DNA from: Pycnococcus provasolii
Taxonomy: Eukaryota; Chlorophyta; Pseudoscourfieldiophyceae; Pseudoscourfieldiales
Direction of reading: 5' to 3'
Length of the DNA: 64,000 nucleotides
Assembly (NCBI GenBank): GCA_049487715.1
Contig: CP150577.1
Location: 1-64,000 of the forward strand
Shown: positions 60,500 to 64,000 of the stretch, one piece after another
Numbering within the stretch: position 1 is the stretch's first letter
Layout of the letters: each line of letters opens with the position of its first letter
Notes under the pieces: model-generated
The model's database searches: none
What the model was told of the DNA's origin: nothing
Seen by the model: only the letters and a program-made list of their open reading frames with translations
Program-made: the position numbers and the translations under genes

Positions 60500-60677
60500 C
60501 TTGACAGTTCTTTGTTACTTCGTAGAGGTAGAGCAGCCCTTCCCACATCTGTGCACCATCGTTCGAGCTCCCTCCCTGAGGCCTCAGTCTGACAGTCTCT
60601 CACTCTCTCCCCTGTCTCTCCCTTTACGGGGACTCCCCCTCTCCTTAGACTGTCATTCTCCCTTTATTCCCGCGGCC

Positions 60678-61036
60678 ATGCCGGGCGCGCCACCACCATC
60701 CCACCACCACCACCACCACCACCACCTGAAGCACAGGAGGAGGGCGGCGGCGGAGCACCACCACCAGCGGCAAGACCCACCACCACAGCACCATCAGGAG
60801 GAGGAGGAGGACAAGGAGGAGGAGAATGACAAGGAGGAGGAGCAGCAACAACAACAACAACAACAACAACAGCACCAGCACCAACAACAACAACAACAAC
60901 AAGGAGGAGGAGGAGGAGGAGGAGGAGCAGCAACAGCCATCACCACCACCACCACAGCAGCAACAGCCACCACCACAGCACCATCAGGAGGAGGAGGAGG
61001 ACAAGGAGGAGGAGAATGACAAGGAGGAGGAGCAGC

Positions 61037-61073
<37 letters not shown>

Positions 61074-61422
61074 GCACCAGCACCAGCAACAACAACAACA
61101 ACAAGAAGGAGGAGGAGGAGCAGCAGCAGCAGCATCACCACCACAGCAGCAGGAGCAGCACCACCACCACAGCACCATCAGGAGGAGGAGGAGGACAAGG
61201 AGGAGGAGAATGACAAGGAGGAGGAGCAGCAACAACAACAACAACAACAACAACAGCACCAGCACCAGCACCAGCAACAACAACAAGAAGGAGGAGGAGG
61301 AGGAGGAGGAGCAGCAGCAGCAGCACCACCACAACCACCTGAAGCACCACCACCACCAAGCACAGCAGCAGCAACAACAGCACGAGTGGACACCACCACC
61401 ACCACTTTGTAAATACTTGTAA
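60678..61422 (+). other. Left-arm low-complexity ORFs
   Basis: An ATG at 60678 starts MPGAPPPSHHHHHHHH followed by poly-Glu and poly-Gln, stopping at 61019. An overlapping frame (60826..61422) reads poly-Asn, Glu and Gln and ends EWTPPPPLCKYL. The DNA is an array of about 190-bp units (CATCAGGAGGAGGAGG to CAACAACAACAGCACCAGCA), so long frames exist in several phases. Whether any protein is made is unclear; the conserved end CKYL in both arms is the only hint of constraint. Confidence 0.3.
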
Positions 61423-61679
61423 AAAAAAAATTTATACACCTCAAACCCCTCAAACCCCTCTGACCCCTCAAACCCCTCTGACCCCTCCGGACCCCTCCTG
61501 AGGCCTCCGGAGGCCGCGCTTTTGGCGAGGCCTCTTGAGGCCTCCGGAGGGGTCTGAGGGGTCCTGAGGCCTCAGACCCTTCCGGAGGCCTCAGGAGGGG
61601 TCCAGAGGGGTCAGAGGGGTTTGAGGGGTTTGAGGGGTTTGAGGGGTTTGAGGTGTATAAATAAAGGGCCTGCTTTTTT
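61423..61679. other. Palindrome centre
   Basis: GC-rich spacer with repeated CCCCTCAAACCCCTC on the left and GAGGGGTTTGAGGGG on the right of a core with CCTCCGGAGGCC and CCTGAGGCCTCAGG palindromes. AAATTTATACACC and GGTGTATAAATAAAG flank it. Confidence 0.8.
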
Positions 61680-62230
61680 TTACAAGTATTTACAAAGTGG
61701 TGGTGGTGGTGTCCACTCGTGCTGTTGTTGTTGCTGCTGTGCTTGGTGGTGGTGGTGCTTCAGGTGGTTGTGGTGGTGGGATGGTGGTGGTGGTGGTGGT
61801 GGTGGTGGTGCTGCTGCTGCTGCTGCTCCTCCTCCTCCTTGTTGTTGTTGTTGCTGGTGCTGGTGCTGTTGTTGTTGTTGTTGTTGTTGTTGTTGCTGCT
61901 CCTCCTCCTTGTCATTCTCCTCCTCCTTGTCCTCCTCCTCCTCCTGATGGTGGTGGTGGTGGTGCTGCTCCTGCTGCTGTGGTGGTGATGCTGCTGCTGC
62001 TGCTCCTCCTCCTCCTTCTTGTTGTTGGTGCTGGTGCTGGTGCTGGTGCTGTTGTTGTTGTTGTTGTTGTTGTTGCTGCTCCTCCTCCTTTTCATTCTCC
62101 TCCTCCTTGTCCTCCTCCTCCTCCTCATGGTGGTGGTGCTGCTCCTGCTGCTGTGGTGGTGGTGGTGATGGCTGCTGCTGCTCCTCCTCCTCCTCCTCCT
62201 TGTTGTTGTTGGTGGTGCTGGTGCTGGTGC

Positions 62231-62264
<34 letters not shown>

Positions 62265-62622
62265 GCTGCTCCTCCTCCTTGTCATTCTCCTCCTCCTTGT
62301 CCTCCTCCTCCTCCTGATGGTGCTGTGGTGGTGGCTTCGCCGCCTGGTGGTGGTGGTGATGGCTGCTGCTGCTCCTCCTCCTCCTCCTCCTTGTTGTTGT
62401 TGTTGTTGCTGGTGCTGGTGCTGGTGCTGTTGTTGTTGTTGTTGTTGTTGTTGCTGCTCCTCCTCCTTGTCATTCTCCTCCTCCTTGTCCTCCTCCTCCT
62501 CCTGATGGTGCTGTGGTGGTGGCGTTGCCTGCCTCTGGTGGTGCTGGTGCTGCCGCCTCCACCGCCGTGCTTCAGGTGGTGGTGGTGGTGGTGGTGGTGG
62601 GATGGTGGTGGCGCGCCGGCAT
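61680..62622 (-). other. Right-arm low-complexity ORFs
   Basis: Mirror of the left-arm block on the reverse strand. The ATG at 62622 corresponds to that at 60678 but one G is missing, so it reads MPARHHHPTTTT and stops early. The distal frame again ends EWTPPPPLCKYL at 61680. The two arms are thus convergent copies. Confidence 0.3.
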
Positions 62623-62796
62623 GGCCGCGGGAATAAAGGGAGAATGACAGTCTAAGGAGAGGGGGAGTCCCCGTAAAGGGAGAGACAGGGGAGAGAGTGA
62701 GAGACTGTCAGACTGAGGCCTCAGGGAGGGAGCTCGAACGATGGTGCACAGATGTGGGAAGGGCTGCTCTACGAAGTAACAAAGAACTGTCAAGGA

Positions 62797-63006
62797 AGGG
62801 AAGGAAGGGAAGGGAAGGGAAGGGAAGGGAAGGGAAGGGAAGGGAAGGGAAGGGAAGGGAAGGGAAGGGAAGGGAAGGGAAGGGAAGGGAAGGGAAGGGA
62901 AGGGAAGGAAGGAAGGGAAGGGAAGGGAAGGGAAGGGAAGGGAAGGGAAGGGAAGGGAAGGGAAGGGAAGGGAAGAGAAGGGAAGGGAAGGGAAGGGAAG
63001 GGAAGG
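62797..63006. repeat. (GGGAA)n pentamer array, right arm
   Basis: About 40 copies of AAGGG with few interruptions. Confidence 0.95.
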
Positions 63007-63418
63007 ACTGGGCGACCGGTTCTAACGGTCAACAAGGTCGGGGAGCTTCCGGCGGGAATCATTCCCGGGAGGAAAGGTCGCGATGGCAAGAAGACCCCGC
63101 AGACCCTTCCGGTGGCCCCACCCCCCCTCATGTGGCCCCCCCTTCCTCATGCGGCCCCACGAGGCCCCAGGAGGGCTATGAGGCCCCTTGAGGCCCCACG
63201 AGGCCCCACGAGGCCTCTGACCCCTCCAAGGCCAGAGGGGATACCCGATGGAGAGGGACCCCTCAGACCCCTCTAGAGGCCTCACGCGGCCACAGACCCC
63301 TCCAGACGCCGCGTGAGGCCTCACGCGGCCTCTTGCGGCCTCACGCGGCCTCACGCGGCTTCTGGAAGTACGCCGCGCCCGCGTGAGGCCGCTGTCCAAG
63401 AAGTAGACGAAGTTTAGT

Positions 63419-63421
63419 TTA

Positions 63422-63452
<31 letters not shown>
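63419..63452. repeat. (TTAG)n microsatellite
   Basis: Eight copies of TTAG immediately outside the palindrome. Confidence 0.9.
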
Positions 63453-63514
63453 CATTAAATAAAAAATAACAGATTACAAAAACAGACCACAGGACTACTC
63501 AAATATATAAAATA

Positions 63515-63630
63515 ATTATATATATATATATATATATATATGAGAAAAAGTCTAATAAAAGTCTAATGAATTTCGTTAGGGTTATATAAATTTTAATTAG
63601 GGTTTTTAAATTAACATTAGGGTTAAGTCT
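63515..63630. repeat. (TA)n tract and degenerate telomere-like motifs
   Basis: A (TA)n run at 63517-63540 is followed by TTAGGGTT at three places (63576, 63598, 63617) separated by AT-rich DNA: weak interstitial telomere-like sequence. Confidence 0.55.
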
Positions 63631-63742
63631 AAAAAAAATCTAATTAAAATTTAATAAAAGTCTAACTTATTTCATTAATCGTATTAAAGACTTTTTCTCA
63701 TATATATCTTTCCCAACACAAAAGTCTGCTACAAAATAATTA

Positions 63743-64000
63743 AAAAATATTTTTGACGGCGGTAAAGTCTGCTACAAAATAAATAAAAAATAAAACTCGC
63801 ATAATATTGTTAAAAAGTTGAACCATCTATTAATTTTTTAAAGTGTTGTTTCCGCCGTTTTTGTAGCAGACTTATAAATTATTTATTTATTTTTTTGTAG
63901 CAGACCTGTGAGTTATTTTATTTATTTTTGTGTAGCAAGACCTCGAGTTTTATTTTTTATTTATTTTGTAGCAGACTTTACCGCCGTCAAAAATATTTTT
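63743..64000. repeat. Inverted repeat at window end
   Basis: 63743..63775 is the exact complement of 63968..64000 (33 bp, containing GACGGCGGTAAAGTCTGC). The motif GTAGCAGAC or its complement occurs three more times inside. The repeat probably continues past the window. Confidence 0.85.

Larger units (their letters stand above)
60064..63409. repeat. 3.3-kb imperfect palindrome (foldback) of simple repeats
   Basis: The outer ends CGTCTACTTCTTGGACAGCGG (60064) and its complement (ending 63409) match. The arms then run inward through the same order of blocks: CTCACGCGG-rich, a pyrimidine/purine pentamer array, a 150-bp unique block around CCTCCCTGAGGCCTCAGTCT, a (CAC)/(CAA)/(GGAGGA) coding-like block, and finally ACTTTGTAAATACTTGTAAA. 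The centre near 61520 is itself palindromic (CCTCCGGAGG-like motifs). The arms differ in array length. Confidence 0.9.

Noticed and set aside
60426-62793. Poly-Leu, poly-Val, poly-Cys and poly-Ser frames on both strands of the palindrome.
   Set aside because: They are translations of CAA/GGA/CCA simple repeats in other phases. Only the frames ending CKYL are mentioned, and with low confidence.
1-64000. CRISPR arrays, rRNA and tRNA genes.
   Set aside because: Repeats found lack the repeat-spacer layout, and no rRNA or cloverleaf signatures were seen by eye; a covariance-model search would be needed to exclude tRNAs firmly.

Overview
The window is a eukaryotic chromosome end. It opens with about 128 bp of canonical (CCCTAA)n, i.e. 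TTAGGG telomere on the G strand, followed by a 12-bp variant telomeric array. It then runs into a repeat-rich subtelomere with scattered, mostly single-exon protein genes. The TTAGGG type, type-II membrane glycosyltransferases, three predicted GT-AG introns of about 100 nt, and fragments of LTR and tyrosine-recombinase retroelements point to a microbial eukaryote such as a unicellular alga or heterotrophic protist. I cannot name the species. I saw no rRNA, tRNA or CRISPR array.

Layout. 0-4 kb: telomere and degraded gene fragments, including an inverted copy of the 3' end of an acetolactate-synthase-like gene. 4-20 kb: a GT61-like glycosyltransferase (reverse), a ColD-like 3-dehydratase, an acylating acetaldehyde dehydrogenase plus an inverted fragment of it, a thiamine-diphosphate (TPP) enzyme and a 4-hydroxy-2-oxovalerate-type aldolase, with repeats between them. 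21-31 kb: a sialyltransferase-like GT29, a frameshifted phytanoyl-CoA-dioxygenase-like gene, an intron-containing GT90, and a DUF616 glycosyltransferase. 33-46 kb: a procollagen-type glycosyltransferase, a nucleotide-sugar transporter, a second GT90 and a second TPP enzyme. 48-59 kb: a second, nearly identical ColD-like gene, a frameshifted DUF3431 gene, retroelement debris, a dUTPase fragment and a probable FkbM methyltransferase-GT92 fusion. 60-63.4 kb: a 3.3-kb imperfect palindrome of simple repeats. 63.4-64 kb: AT-rich DNA with degenerate telomere-like motifs and an inverted repeat reaching the window end.

How the genes fit together. The ColD-like enzymes carry His in place of the PLP lysine, as sugar-nucleotide 3-dehydratases do. 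The two TPP enzymes resemble the acetolactate-synthase/YerE fold, which can add a two-carbon branch to a keto sugar. The aldolase and acetaldehyde dehydrogenase handle pyruvate, acetaldehyde and acetyl-CoA. A nucleotide-sugar transporter could carry the product into the Golgi, where about eight glycosyltransferases of different families, a methyltransferase and a dioxygenase could use it. My reading is a subtelomeric locus for making and displaying an unusual, possibly branched deoxysugar glycan. That is inference from family membership and co-location; nothing here proves the sugar.

The non-coding space is dominated by a few dispersed repeat families: R1, about 140 bp, starting GTCGAG and ending TTCAG like an intron; R2, about 230 bp, GC-rich with a hairpin; R3, the termini of a tyrosine-recombinase retroelement; R4, an identical 270-bp pair resembling LTRs; and RB, about 250 bp, usually beside R1. 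Segmental copies of gene pieces suggest active recombination.
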